A DNA stretch of 64,000 nt from Adiantum capillus-veneris (lineage: Eukaryota > Streptophyta > Polypodiopsida > Polypodiales > Pteridaceae), in assembly GCA_014529385.2 (NCBI GenBank), contig CM043967.1:132736682-132800681 (forward strand). Direction: 5' to 3'. The notes beneath the pieces were generated by a model. That model was not told where the DNA came from and ran no database searches. It saw nothing but the letters and a program-made list of their open reading frames with translations. Of this stretch, positions 1 through 12,100 are shown in pieces (the first letter of the stretch is position 1; each line of letters begins with the position of its first letter). The position numbers were made by a program, and so were the translations under genes.

Positions 1-1066
1 GTTTTCTCCATTTTTCCCATAGCATTTTGGTCGCAATGGCAATGCCAGCTCCGCTATCAAGTATGGCCTTAGTCTCTATGCCGTTATACTCAACTGGTAG
101 GGTTGTGTTGCCGTCTTCACCCTCACAATACTCTCCGACCTTGTTGAGTGGCACTGGTCTAGTGTTGACTTTGTTCGGTTCTGTGTCATTAAGCTCGGTT
201 TCAAAGAACTTAAGAGGCGTCCTTATACCAAATTTTTCAAGACATTTGCCCACTTCCGTCCACATGCTTGGCCTAATTTTTAACAATTCTGCCAATTTGA
301 TTGTACACTTGACCGGAGTGGTCAACAAGTCTGTCAAGATTTTAGTGTCCAATGGACTTGACCCGCCTAATCTTTGAGAAGGTACTCTTTGAATTTCTGA
401 CCTTGCCTCGTAGTCTCCCATGTATGGTGGCAAAGTTCTGAGTGATGCCGGTCTGCTATCTTCGGATGCAACTGAACCATTATCCCCTTGAAATGATTTA
501 GCGTATAAATCCCATGGAGGCTTATTCAAGTTCAACTCCGAGAAAGGCGCTGACTCGATTGTTTTTGTCTCATATTTTTCTTGAGCTTTTCTCACCGTTT
601 CCCATAGCTCTTTAGGCCAATTTTCTTCTACAATAGGGGTATATGGTGGAAAATCTTTGAGTGATACATCAGTGCTATTAGGCACGATTCTTGCATCCTC
701 TACATCCGGCAAGGATTTAACATTTTCTATCTTGTCAGGTACCCTTTGTTCGGTTTTGTGAGGTGTTTCATTGTTTGGTGGTTTGATTAATCTATCTCCC
801 ACTTCCATAGGTGGAGGCTCCAGTAAAGCTTGTGCAGTTTCAATCAGCTGTTTGCACATCTCTAGTCTCTGTTTTTCTATCTCTGGATATGGATATGTCA
901 TCCACCTTTGCTCTAGAGTCTGTCTGTTCTTCAATCTTGCTTCATATGCTTGCAAGATTGCATCTAAGGGTTCATTGACCTTATCTACCAATACCGACCC
1001 TCCTGAGCTTGCGCTTCTTGGTTTCTCCATTGATTTTAGAGAGTCGAACTCTCTTTGCTGTTTAAG
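1..1066 (-). pseudogene. Element I pol start with retropepsin, truncated by window edge
   Basis: The minus-strand frame is open from just after a stop at 1067-1069 to the window edge. Near the edge it encodes ILDSGAGIAIAT, the aspartic protease active site (D-S-G at about 50-58). The roughly 300 residues upstream are a charged and proline-rich linker with no domain I recognise. The protease normally cleaves the Gag-Pol polyprotein inside the retrotransposon particle. The frame is the same as that of the zinc-knuckle segment to its right, interrupted only by the stop at 1067. Residues beyond the active site are outside the window, so the flap and second half cannot be judged. Confidence 0.75.
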
Positions 1067-1579
1067 TTACTCTCGAGCTATTGTTAGCTCAGCTTCTACA
1101 TCTTTCTGTTTTCGCTCACATATAGCTTTCATTTTAGCTCTTCGTTCTTTCCAAGGATTATCACGACTGACGCTAGACTTGTCAGTCTTGATTTCTTCTT
1201 GATTTTCATCGTTACTCTTGGGCTGATTGTCATTTTTCCTTGTTTGGGCTCTCGTCAAGACCTTAATAGGAATCGGAGTTTCGTTTTCTGACCCTCCACT
1301 GGAAGGCAGTGCTCCCAGCATATTCAAAGTAGTTTTTGCTCCTTTGCTCAGATTTTTAGGGCAATCAGGGATCAAGTGAGTAATTCCACACTTGGTGCAA
1401 TATGCGTTGACCCTAATGATTTCATCATGAGGACAGTCCCTCAGCCAATGGTCTCCACCACACTTGTAGCATGGTCCCTTAGGCTGTTGAGGTGCTCCTT
1501 GAGCTCCTCTTTGTTGGTGTGCAAACCTCTGTCCGCGCATGCCTCCGTTGGCTATGAACAACAGTGTTCTTTCATCCAA
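1067..1579 (-). pseudogene. Element I gag zinc-knuckle segment (nucleocapsid)
   Basis: The segment encodes two consecutive Cys/His knuckles: CYKCGGDHWLRDC and CTKCGITHLIPDC, both CX2CX3HX4C, one residue shorter than the usual retroviral CX2CX4HX4C spacing. Such knuckles bind the element's RNA during packaging. A basic, low-complexity tail follows. The frame differs from the gag core to the right, so there is a frame change between about 1580 and 1640. It is in the same frame as the protease to the left, separated by a TAA stop at 1067-1069. Confidence 0.75.
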
Positions 1580-1635
1580 GCTATATCTTCCTTCCCCCGC
1601 TGCCTGTGCAGCAGTTGGTGGTCCTGTATTTCCTA

Positions 1636-3969
1636 TTATGCTCCATGGTTCTGGTGTAGAGGGTTCTTTCGGTGGATAATAGACAGAGTTTTCCGCATAT
1701 CCATGGGCTCGTCGTAGTATGCATGCATAGGTACCAAAGCCTTCTCATCCGACTGAGTTACTGTGGGTGTGTATCTTATGCCGGCTGGTCGTAATCCTGG
1801 TAGGGGTGGTTGTTGTCCCAACACTGTTTGTGGTCTTTCTACACCTACAGGTCCTAGTAGATTGCCTGTCTGATATCTAGGCATCGGTGGGACTTGAGGG
1901 GATGTCGCCTGATCTTGCGGAGCATATGGTCGTTCTCTCACATATCCCTTGTTATAATAACATTCCTCCGTCCCATGGTTTGTCCATTTTTGTTCAATCA
2001 CACACCATTTTGGTTGTTTAGTTTGTGGTTTGGAATACAAGTTAATCTTTTTAAGCACTTACTCTACAAGCTGCTCTTGGCTCACCGCTACTTCTCCTTT
2101 CGGTGTTGTCTTAGCAGACTTGCTTCCGCTTTGTTGCGAGGAGGAATCATCTTCAAGATCCTTGAACTCACCCTCTTTGTAGACCGCACAATTGTCCACA
2201 AGGTATAGATCCTCCTTGGTTAACTCATTCAACGTCGTGCTCCTTTTCATATGTAAGTCCTTCTGGAGATCTGCATTCCTTAGTCCTTGGATAAATATAA
2301 GTATAAGTGTGGACTGAGTTGGCAGTTCTTCCACGGGACATAACTTAACATATCTTTTCAATCGGAGGGCTACCTTTCGCACTGACTCTCCATCTTTCTG
2401 TTTGAATTTATGGATTTGTGAGACTGTATTATGAGCTATTCCCCTTTGTGAGAATTCCTCGATAAACTCGTCAAACACTTCCTCCATAGACTCAAAGTCT
2501 CTTCGCTCCACTGAGTCAAACCATGTAGCAGCATCATCCTCTAAGGTTAAACCAAATCCTGCAAATTGGGTAGGAAATTCTAACACCTCTTCAACTTTAA
2601 TTACACGCACAAAGGCTGCTACATGATCTCTCGGATCCCTGCTTCCTGTATATTTCTTGTTTACCCATTTTTGCACTTGAGAAGGTCTAATTCTACGATG
2701 GTCTACAAATCTCATCATGGGATCTCCCCATCCTAGTCGATATACCTCCTCTGGTCTTCTGTAGTGGCCAGGTTCCTCTCCCAATGGTGCTTCTAAGCCA
2801 TAATTTCTAACAGTTCTCGCAAGAGATGGTTCATCTCTCCGAACTCGTTCTAGGGGTGGTCTTCCAGGCTCAGTTGACCCCTGAGTCTTTGGCTTACTCT
2901 TTCCTTGTTGATAATGTGCATAAAGTGGTGGTTCTTGTAAATCCCTTAGCCCTCGTGCGGTTTGATAACCCTCTCGGGTTCAGTCTTGTTCTAATGTAGC
3001 ACTCTGTGGAAGCCATGCCTGCAATGATGACTGAGTAGCTTGTTGGTCCTGGTAGTTGAACGTCGGTTGTCGGGTAGAATGTGAGGTAGCGTCATACTCT
3101 TCTGAAAAGGGATTTGTCGACTTTCTAGGGATGTAGTTGGCTCTTGGTACTTTGTCGGGGCCATAGGTTGATGCGCCCGGAACTGTTGCCTTTTCAACCT
3201 CTTCTGGAAGAATACGTTTGTATTCTCGCCTGTACCTGTCAACAAGAACAATATCCTTCCCCATAGCAGTTTCATAAGAGAATAAGTAAAAAACCTTGTC
3301 TTTGCTTAATTCGTTTGGGTAGGGTTCCTTGCATCGAAAGTAAGAGACTATTCCCTCGCTTTGATGCTTGTAAATCCCCGCATTCTCATTATAGGTTGGG
3401 ACCCTGGTTGTTTTCTTATCATACATAAAAAGCGCTCCAGGTCAATCAATTTTAGGAGGCGGTTCTTGGGTTTCTGAAACCATTTTCCCTTTTTCCACGT
3501 TATCTCCATATCTGTTGTAATCCTCAGGGTTACTAACTATTAGATAGTGGTTCCCCTTTGCGTCTCGGAATTTGTCTCCATCATCATAGACTCGAATTAT
3601 CTCTAGTCTCTGAGCCGGTCTTTCTTCAATACAAATACACTTGCGTCCTCGATAGTCAGAATAAACTAAGGCTCCCCTCGATTTTGTTCCTTCCAAGAAG
3701 ATTATAGTGAACTTGGTTTCGTTTAAAGGATGTAGGGAGGTGCTTCCCCCTGGCATTGGTCCTTCACCGTTGAACCCTCCTAGTTGTTGACTCCCCATCA
3801 TGAAGAAAGACTTTTCTGACGAAGTGTCAATATCACTACCCTCTTCAATGATCGGTGCTAATGGGTCTAGTCTCGTCTGAGTTACACTTTCTTCGGTGGA
3901 CGTGGTGCTTACTTGACTTTTGACACTTTTAGCTCCTGACTTAACAAAGGCTCCCGACCTTAAATACAT
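1636..3969 (-). pseudogene. Element I gag polyprotein with three in-frame stops
   Basis: One minus-strand frame runs from a Met at 3969 (MYLRSG...) to 1636 and is broken by stops at 3442-3444, 2980-2982 and 2059-2061. The core at 2059-2784 has the capsid-like signature of plant retrotransposon gag: DDAATWFDSV, a helical region with FIEEFSQRG, and LRLKRYVKLCPVE. The part just before 1636 has a Cys/His cluster (WCVIEQKWTNHGTEECYYN), perhaps an extra knuckle. Gag forms the particle that encloses element RNA. All three breaks keep the frame, so they are point stops rather than indels. Assignment as gag is firm; the exact start is inferred from the first Met after the leader. Confidence 0.78.
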
Positions 3970-4246
3970 AAGAATGAAAGCTGGGTTGCAAACTTAAATC
4001 TTACCTGGACTCCTTCTTGTGCGGCTTTGTGATAATATCCTTCTGGGATCTACACAAGTATGGTAAGTCTGTTCACAAGGGTTTTCCTTGAATCGCGAAA
4101 AATCTTTCAAGTATGTACAACAACCACTTAGTCAGTCTTCTGGTGGTCCAATTTCAAATATGAAATGATGGTTGGGCTCTATATGGAGCTTATGTCCTAT
4201 CAGTATAGTCACAAATTGCAAAATATGTCTGAATCACTACTTTCTT

Positions 4247-4264
4247 AGTCTATCGCGATAGACT
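4247..4264. repeat. Perfect 18-bp palindrome AGTCTATCGCGATAGACT (first of a series)
   Basis: This is a self-complementary 18-mer centred on CGCG. Related copies are at 4545-4562 (AGTCTATCACAATAGACT), 4843-4860 (AGTATATCGCGATAGACT) and, inside the LTR, at 7293-7310 (last 12 bases conserved). It is conserved better than the DNA around it. Function unknown; a protein-binding site or an RNA hairpin in the leader are both possible. Confidence 0.7.
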
Positions 4265-5061
4265 GACAATTTGCTCAGCATAAGTCAATTTAAAATTGTG
4301 ACTTCACCCTTGAGTTCCAGTTACCCTCTATAGCCTATCCCTCAAGTTTTATGAATTTTGGACACTTGGGTTGGGTTTTGGTCCCATTTTAGTATTTTGG
4401 TCAGAGCCTGATTCTCTATCTGGGCATTATATTGACTTTCTGTGATCTAAATGCCTTGAAATTTGGTGTGTATGCTGTTTAGGCTCTGATAAAGCTCTCC
4501 CTCTGGGAAATTTGAAAGATAAGGTTCCCAAAAAAAGTTTCTCTAGTCTATCACAATAGACTCGGCATGTTCTCCATTGTTGGCATTTTTCTCAAGTTTT
4601 CTCCACAGCTGGTTCACCCTCTCCTTGTGTAGTGCATTGACAAATTTTGGCACTGTTTGGACATTTGGTCAAAGACTTCTTGCCCTTGTCTCTGAATTTA
4701 GACTCTAAAACACCAGTTTTGAAGTTTTGTGGTCAAGATGGTGTTCAGTTTCACTCAATTTTTTTGAGTACCCTTGTATTGATGTGTTAAACCTGTGGTA
4801 TAAAGGTTTTTTTCCTGTTATTAGTCAATCAACAACTTCATCAGTATATCGCGATAGACTAGGCAGAGAGCAATGGGGATTTCATTTTTTGTCTGTTTTT
4901 GGACAGTTGTGTTCTCTGTGCCCATATAAGTCTATCCCCCAAGTTTTATGAAGTTTGGACTTATTTTGACCTTGGACTCAAGCACTTCACAAATTTCACT
5001 TTTATCTGGAAATTCACAACTCAAATGCACTTGAAGTGATGCAAATTTGATGACACTTCAT

Positions 5062-6402
5062 CACTAGAATGGTAACCTAACAGGACATAAAAGTGTCCTT
5101 TTAGGGTTTTGGGAAAAAAATTCCAAAACCATAGTAGATCCACTCATTTGGAAAAATCCTTTCGTGAGCTTATAGTTCAATAACTACTACATATGGAAAA
5201 AATGAGAAACTTGTAATTTTTCTCATCCCTTGGTCAGTACAAGCCTCCAAAGTTGATGGACCAGTGCATTTTGCCCAATACAGCAATTTCTTACGGTTGA
5301 TTGCATATAAATAAGACTAGGGATTTTTGTAGGTCATGAGATAAAATGCCCCGTTAACTTCAATGGGTTGGTGACCAAAACATATGGTTGCTTTTAACTC
5401 ACTAATTTTTTTTTGGTAAAAAAAAAAAGGTACAAAAAAGTTGCATTTTTCCATTCTGCAGACCTATCATCAAAGTTTCTATAGTCACGCTCAATACAAA
5501 TACTATATACATGTTTTCTTAGTTTCCTTTGAGCCTTTGGATTCAAAAGGAGCCATGGAGCATGTCAAAAGGATAATGGATCTCTTACAATTGGAACCCT
5601 GGGGGAAATGATAAAGTGCTAAATACAGCAAACATGAAAAAACTGGGTTTAGCATTATGACCTCTAGAAACCCATAAAAACTACTCAATATCTAGCCAAG
5701 TTTGTAGTCTATGATTAGATATGGTTACTACCTACAAAATACACACAATTGGCCTAAGAAACTAGCAATATTGAGAAAGCTATACTTGCTACTCTAAAAT
5801 GTATCGTATTCTTCAGCAAATCAAAAAACTCAACCATCATCATATACTATGCTATATAGCATATTAGGTCCCCCAAAACTCAAGGAAGATTAGCTTTATG
5901 TTATACATTACACTTACACAATCAAAATTGAATTTGGATATCAAGAAAGCCAACAAAAAAAATCATCAAAGTGCTAATTTTGGCCAAAAAACAGGATTAT
6001 GTAATTCTTATAAATTGGTCATAACTTTCAATTTTAACACTTAGATCTCCCTACAAGCATCAAAACATGTTGAGAACTAGGAAGGCCTAACCTCTAGCCA
6101 TCTAAACCTCACAAACATGAAGTTTAGAGTGGTATTGTTGCCAAAAATTGAAAAAAGGCCAAAAACAGGACCCGTTTTTTCACACAGTTTAGGTTCAAAA
6201 ATGTTGTGCAAGAGTAAGGTTAATGGTGAGATCGATACTCAAAAAAAAATGCTAAGTTTTGTTCATGTCATAAGGCAACTTTGTGGATATATAGCACCTA
6301 GAAATTCATTTTCATACTCTTCAAATAATTCAAGCAAAATGGTCACTTAACAGGACACAAAAGTGTCCAAGGACATAAAAGTGTCCTGTTACCATTCTAG
6401 TG
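5062..6402. mobile_element. Element IX: non-autonomous CACTA-type transposon (1341 bp)
   Basis: The terminal inverted repeats begin CACTAGAATGGTAAC and end GTTACCATTCTAGTG. The subterminal motif GGACATAAAAGTGTCC, itself a partial palindrome, occurs near 5083 on the left and as two back-to-back copies near 6354 and 6371 on the right, which is the layout typical of CACTA elements. There is no transposase gene, so movement would need a transposase in trans. The flanking trinucleotides (CAT left, TTA right) do not match, so the target-site duplication has decayed or one end was rearranged. Its TIR differs from that of element VI beyond the first five bases, so VI is probably not its parent. Confidence 0.75.
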
Positions 6403-6943
6403 TTAAACTTGTGAATATCAGTCATACCTCATGACATAGTCAGTTTAACCTAGGCTAATGGTTATATCTCTTCTTGGCCTTGTTAGGGTCACTTAGTGTT
6501 TTCTTATGACAATCACCTGTTTCTTTTTGTTGGTTTTGGTCGCAATTTTTATGTTTTCTCAAGTGTTGGATCATAAATTTCAATGTCTAATCTTTTCACC
6601 CCCTTGAAGGGTATATGGTGTGGGTTTTGCTTTCAAGGCAAGAAAACAGCCTTATTGTTTCTTCTTTTTGTTTGTTTTTGCGTTTTTACAGCGTTTTTCT
6701 ACTCTATTTCTACACAAGTATAACAAGCACTCAAAACCAAAAACCATAACTCCACATTATCCTACTTAACTAAATCTAACTAGTCATAGACCCTCGGCAA
6801 GACACAGGCTTCCTCGCTATCCACTAGACCTCAGGATACTCTATCCTAGATCTTGTTCTAAAAGTTTAAGCTCTCTCTAGTCGAAACTAAAGTAAGCTAA
6901 CCATCACACGAGTGATGTAGATCTCCCTACTTAAGGTCTTGTG

Positions 6944-6961
6944 TCCCCGGCAGCGGCGCCA
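6944..6961 (-). other. Primer binding site of element I, complementary to tRNA-Asp
   Basis: The minus strand reads TGGCGCCGCTGCCGGGGA, matching 17 of 18 bases to the complement of the plant tRNA-Asp 3' end as I recall it (TGGCGCCGTTGCCGGGGA). It lies one base inside the LTR end, as required for minus-strand DNA priming. This fixes the orientation of element I. Confidence 0.85.
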
Positions 6962-6962
6962 A

Positions 6963-7800
6963 TGTTTTATGGCAAAACTACTCCCCTGTTCATGCTCGCA
7001 ATCACGACACAGACAACATACTTATCATCCGATGACACGACTAACCCGTAGGTGCACATAGGCAATCTCGTTAGCTTGTCAGGCTGAGACCAATCTACAC
7101 ATACGCACTTTTATGATGCATCAATCACTAACCCTGGTAGAATGCAACCCACTCTATCCCTAAATGCTCACAACACAGTTTACACCTCCAATGAACTCGG
7201 AATCGCATCAAACTTACTAGGCACCATCCTCTCAATAGGATATACTTACCTATAAGTCTAATCTCACCAGATTTGAACCCTAGTTATCTCGATTACAGTC
7301 GCGATAGACTCATAGGTCATAATCCAAAAGTGGGAAAAACCTAAGTCTATGAATATCTTTGTGTAGCTAATCTCTTTCTCATTCCATAGAGCACTTGATT
7401 GTTGAAAACAGACACTGTTTGTGTTACTTACAAGCAAAACAAGCTCGAGGAAGGATCGATTGCGAACAACTTAAAAATATGAATGCGTGGCGTGGGCGCG
7501 TAGCTCTCGGAGAGACTACCGCGATGATGTGGTTACGTCGTGAATCCGGTGAGGGAGAAGTGCGTAAGCGAAGAGGATAAGACACACACTCTCTCTCTCT
7601 CTCTCTCTCAGACTCGTACGACACAGGATTAGTTTTCAAAAATGTTATATCGAAAAATAGTTCTAAGGTGACTTTTATACTTTAGTCACCTTAGCTCAAA
7701 AATGTACATGGGGTTCTCTTCCTCATAATTACAAAGTGGGAACAATTATGGGTCCTGACTGACTGATTAATCTTTACATAACCCAGACAAGTGGATCAAA
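6963..7800 (-). repeat. Element I 5' LTR (outer end uncertain)
   Basis: The inner end is set by TGTTTTATGG (plus strand) directly beside the primer site. A minus-strand TATAAAAG at about 7667-7675 could be the U3 promoter, which would place transcription start near 7640 and make the CT repeat at 7587-7610 transcribed. The outer end is not defined, since the partner LTR is outside the window and no clear TG/CA plus duplication is visible. Confidence 0.55.
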
Positions 7801-7884
7801 AATGATAGACGTTTTTCACATAAAAATGGGAATTTGATAGGCTTTACAAGGTGTGCTCATTACAACTGTTGGACAAGTTGGGCT

Positions 7885-8060
7885 CCAACAACCACCAAGA
7901 AAACACTAAAGGGTGCACACAAAATACTTCTAGCCAACTACTTGAGCTCAAACTACATCATTCATGCACTTCCCTATCTTGCACCTTACCACCAAGAAAA
8001 CGCTAAAGGGTGCACAAAAAAGACGTCTAGCCAACCACTTGAGCTCAAACTTCACCAAGA
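7885..8060. repeat. Tandem duplication of ~97 bp
   Basis: The stretch ACCACCAAGAAAAC...TTGAGCTCAAACT occurs twice, starting near 7891 and 7988, with scattered differences. Short ORFs overlapping it are in low-complexity frames and I do not consider them genes. Confidence 0.6.
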
Positions 8061-8216
8061 ACATAATTGGTACCCCATAGAAGTACCCAAGAGGAAAAAA
8101 ACAAAAAGGGACCAAATCATACACAAATTTATCTTTGGCGTGCCAAAGATAGATCTGTGATGAGTGCACCCTGTCTCAACAAATTCAGTCACAGATATGT
8201 TTATATAGATAAAATG

Positions 8217-8377
8217 AAGCACCATATTAAGTTTCATCAAAGGTTGACAAAGGTTGACAAAGCCCAACCCCTTCAAGCACCATATTAAGTTTCATCAAAG
8301 GTTGACAAAGCCCAACCCCTTCAAGCACCATATTAAGTTTCATCAAAGGTTGACAAAGCCCAACCCCTTCAAGCACC
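8217..8377. repeat. Three tandem copies of a 48-bp unit
   Basis: The unit starts AAGCACCATATTAAGTTTCA and ends CCCAACCCCTTC. The first copy has 11 extra bases (an internal repeat of AAGGTTGACAA). The copies are otherwise almost identical, so the duplication is recent compared with the DNA around it. Confidence 0.85.
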
Positions 8378-8679
8378 ACAAGCTCTTGTAGCGGAAAATA
8401 ACGGCCATAGAATTGCCCATAACTGTCACCACAGGGGTAAAAAATCCATCATACTTCATGCATATCACTTGTAGCATGTGAAAACCTTGTACATCCAGTC
8501 TGGCGCCAAGATGCATACATAGAAATACACTTGCATCTTAGGTGCACCAAAGATAAATTTTACCAAAATTTGTGTTTTTTGCACCGCGGTTGTTGTATTA
8601 GCCTTCTACTTGTTGGAAATTTTTGTAACAAGTTTGACAAGCATATTTCAATGAATTTCTATTAGGATCTCTCTCATCT

Positions 8680-9195
8680 ATCTCAAGAGATCCAAAAAGA
8701 AAACCATGAAGGCTAAGCTGGCCAAGACTCCCTTGTACCGGTTAGAAGAGGATTCTCTAAAGGAAGCAAACGTTACATGGCTGGCCAAGGAACAACTTTA
8801 GAGCCAACATGTCACAATCTATCATGGGATATTCAAAAGTGCACAAGGATCTAGAGTAGAAGTGTTGATGTTGCCCAAAGAAGCTCAACACCTAGCAAAG
8901 AAAGATACAAGTAGACCACTGTGGGAGAAGATTGGTCTCACAGAGTATATCTAGCTAGAACCATGTGGTGTCAACTACAAAAGAGCTTATGAGTTGTTGC
9001 ATAGTATTAATGAAGATGGTCAAGCCACCATTTTGGATTTGAATGACACTCCAATAGAGTTGAGCATCACAAAAGAGCGGATAGATGATGCTTTGAGATT
9101 TCCCAAAGGAGGAAAACCAATGAGAGATAGCCAACTGCCTACCATGGGCATATTCACTAGCAAATCAACATCACTCGTGGATATCAAATAGAAAA
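8680..9195 (+). pseudogene. Decayed coding stretch, unidentified (possible retrotransposon or transposon remnant)
   Basis: A plus-strand frame with a few stops reads like protein for about 170 residues. The clearest part, 8970-9190, encodes YKRAYELLHSINEDG followed by LNDTPIELSITKERIDDAL. This resembles, in style only, the N-terminal part of plant transposon or gag-like proteins with a DNA-binding-like 'L(S)xExIxxAL' helix. I do not recognise a family. The sequence after 9191 keeps losing frame. There is no visible promoter or partner gene. Treat it as a remnant rather than a gene. Confidence 0.3.
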
Positions 9196-9199
9196 GAAT

Positions 9200-12100
9200 A
9201 GAGGGACACTCAAACTATAACATGAGCATTTCCATTCTTCCGCAAGAAGGCCACCTTGGTGCACATGTCCTAATCATTTCATGGCTTCTACCTTCACACA
9301 TGCATCAAAGAAAGAGGGATCTATAGAGGTCAAACATGCCCATTATATTCATACTACCTTAACACATGTAAAGAAACCATAGCAAATATCCTTCTTGGGG
9401 GCTCTAGAAGTGCTTACAAAGATAACATATCATGCTATGGCCAAGCAAAACACCTACCGCCAACCCAAGAACAGAATCTATGGCTAGTAGGCAAATTGGA
9501 TGAAGACAAAGAAGAAGTACAAAATATGTTCAGGAATAGGCCACAAGATGAAAGGACATACCAAAATGCACCTCAACACATCATAATTGACCCTACTTTC
9601 TATCTCATCCCTAGAAGGCGATCTAGGGATAACTACTACACATAGAAGAGACAACACCCTTTAATGCTAAACTTGTTAGCTTTTGTGCTAACAGAAGCAT
9701 CAAATGGACATCATCATTATTTTTCATTCTCACTTACTATATCAAACCCTCATTTATATACGAGAGATCCCAAAAAGTTCAAATCTATTGTATCATAATC
9801 GATTGTAAAAGAGTGTAAAGGGGCCAAGGGCTTTCAAATTTGTAATTAATTGTAGTTCCCAAGCCTTATCACTAAGCCAAATCAGCTAGGGATCCATTTT
9901 TAAAACCTTGGCTAAGGTATAAAAGATATTTTTTATAACTCTTGACCTAAGTTTTGGATAATGAAAGTGAGCATACAATGCAACACAATACTATGAGATC
10001 TTTCTTTTTTCAATCATTTGTGTCTCTCTCGTGCAGTATTACATTGCGATTTTGAGCATACCAACATGCTCGCATTTGAAAGCTCTTCCCTTCTACATAA
10101 GCTTCTCGTGATGAAGTTCTATTTTTAGTCGTGTCCGTCTACGATTTGTTTTCATTCTTTATGCATCATACACGCATCCAAACTGGTTTTTGACCATAGG
10201 AATAGATAAAGAACATCTTAAGGAAGGTATAGAGTGCTTCAGAGTCAAAAATTGACTTGCCCAAAATAGGATTTTTATCTTTGACATGATTTTGTTTGAG
10301 TGTCAAAAATGACTTTTGTGTACATGGGAATGTTGAGGGTACTTTGCACATTCTAGGTAGCAAGTTTCATTGCCTTTGGAGCACTGTAGCTATACAAATT
10401 CATCGTGGTAGGTTTGTAGTAAGAAAGTTAGCTTTTGGTGTTTGATGCACACTTGAGACCGGCCTAGGTTTTCCAAGAGATTATCTATCTCTTGTAGCCT
10501 CCATGCACTAGTCGGGTCAGATACGTCCCATGGATTAACATTTTATGTCTTTGGTTCTTGCTTTGCTAGCATCAATATGGTAAGGCTTGGCATTTGGCTA
10601 ACAAAACTATCTGGTATTTTTGAAGCCAATAAGCAATTACAAGCCAACGGAGTCATACATGGTGCACTCCATGCAGGTAATGATTAATCAAATCATTGGT
10701 CTGCGATGGGGATACTCTATTAGCAATACCTCTTATGGAATTCAATAATATTGGATCTCATGGAGTCTGTTGAAGGGGAAACAACCTCACATGTCATCAA
10801 TAAACTTGTCTGGTCTTACTTAGCTTTTGATGTCATTCCATTGTGACGTTTTTACTAGTAACACTTAAAGGTTGACGATGAACTAGAAACTTTATTGAGT
10901 TTTCTAGTGTGGAGTTTGATTTGCAACTAATGGTGGGGTGACCTGGTAGCTACCCTGTTTCTTGAGTTTTGTGTTTACTCAACCTCAACTGTTTGGCTAA
11001 GGTAGGCAGTTTGCGACTGGCTTCTATGATCGTAGCTTATACATGTTAGGTTTTCTTTTGGAAACAGTAAATTTTGTACGATTTCAAACATTGGCAATGT
11101 ATACTCAGAGATTGCTTTGGATTTTGATATGGACATTGAATTTGATGGTATATTTCTTCATAGTAGGCATGAAGCATACATTAGGTCTATTGCTCTTGGT
11201 TTGGGCTTTGTTTTGATATGATTAGCTATGACCGTTTAACATGGTTCATCCTTTTAGGTGATTACTGGTGTATATTGAATTCTATGTGTGATAGTCTCAA
11301 CTTGATCCTTGGATTTTTTTCCAAGGTCAGATTATGGTTGTTTTTTGTCTTTTTGACTGATAAGGATTCTTTTTTTAATATCCATTCCCAGGATAATTAT
11401 GATAGCCGAGGCATGAAATCTTGGTCTTAAAAAGATGATGAGGACTCTTGGAGCCATTGTTTGACTGGCTAGATGGTTGTGGCATTTGAATGTTACTCAC
11501 CGAGTAGTGTTTGGTTGTAATTGGAAGTCCTTAGCTGATTCATTTTTTGCTCTGGTTTTTTTGGAATTTTTCCTCATACTGGGTTGGATCTATGGCCTTG
11601 TTTTGGATTGAGGAAACCATAACTTACATATATTTTTCTTCTTTGATTTCTTGATTCTTGCCATTACTGATTTTTTGGGTGTTATTTTAGCACGACATAA
11701 GTGTGAAGATCAAGTTGAGATTTTTAAAGTCTTAAACTTGTAAAGGCTTCTCTCTACCAAGATGTATAGATGAAGCAAGCATTTCAGACAGCATGGCTAT
11801 TCACAAAAATCCAATCTAATGGACTTTTAAGTCTAGAAAAGATCTAGCTGTGAATATGATTCCAATTTGAGTGGATCTCCTATTTTGTCTATAGCATTGG
11901 GAGTGTCTATACGAGCACAATTTTGGGGTAATACCTACCTTGTGATTACTAAATCACTTACTAAGTGTTGATGGTCAATTCTTGGAACCTTCACACTTCC
12001 ACTTTCAAGGAAAGAAGTCCACAAGTTACCAAGGGGTAGTGGACAACTTCAACTTCTAAAGTTGACTTCAATTACTATTGGTTGCTAGTTGAGCAGTTTC

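Larger units (their letters stand above)
3970..6943 (-). other. Element I untranslated leader with diverged ~298-bp tandem repeats
   Basis: The leader lies between the primer site and the gag start. Subtracting the inserted CACTA derivative (5062-6402), it is about 1.6 kb. It holds three copies of the palindrome AGTCTATCGCGATAGACT at 4247, 4545 (two changes) and 4843, exactly 298 bp apart, within diverged ~298-bp repeats. For example, a CCTCAAGTTTTATGAA-like stretch recurs near 4340 and 4938. No coding potential is visible. Confidence 0.6.
1..7800 (-). mobile_element. Element I: Ty3/gypsy LTR retrotransposon, 5' half only (right limit approximate)
   Basis: Read on the minus strand, the order is 5' LTR (from 6963 rightwards), primer binding site (6944-6961), long leader (3970-6943), gag with zinc knuckles (1067-3969), then a pol start with an aspartic protease (1-1066). 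Reverse transcriptase, integrase and the 3' LTR lie beyond the left edge. The primer site matches the 3' end of plant tRNA-Asp, as in Athila-type elements, but lineage cannot be settled without reverse transcriptase. Three in-frame stops and one frame change make this copy defective. The outer LTR end is not visible because the partner LTR is missing, so 7800 is an estimate based on a minus-strand TATA-like stretch near 7670. Confidence 0.8.

Noticed and set aside
1376-2208. Plus-strand ORFs of 104-143 residues over element I gag
   Set aside because: They are shadows opposite the well-supported minus-strand gag frame.
6944-6961. tRNA-Asp gene
   Set aside because: Only the 3' 18 nt are matched and they abut an LTR; it is a primer binding site.
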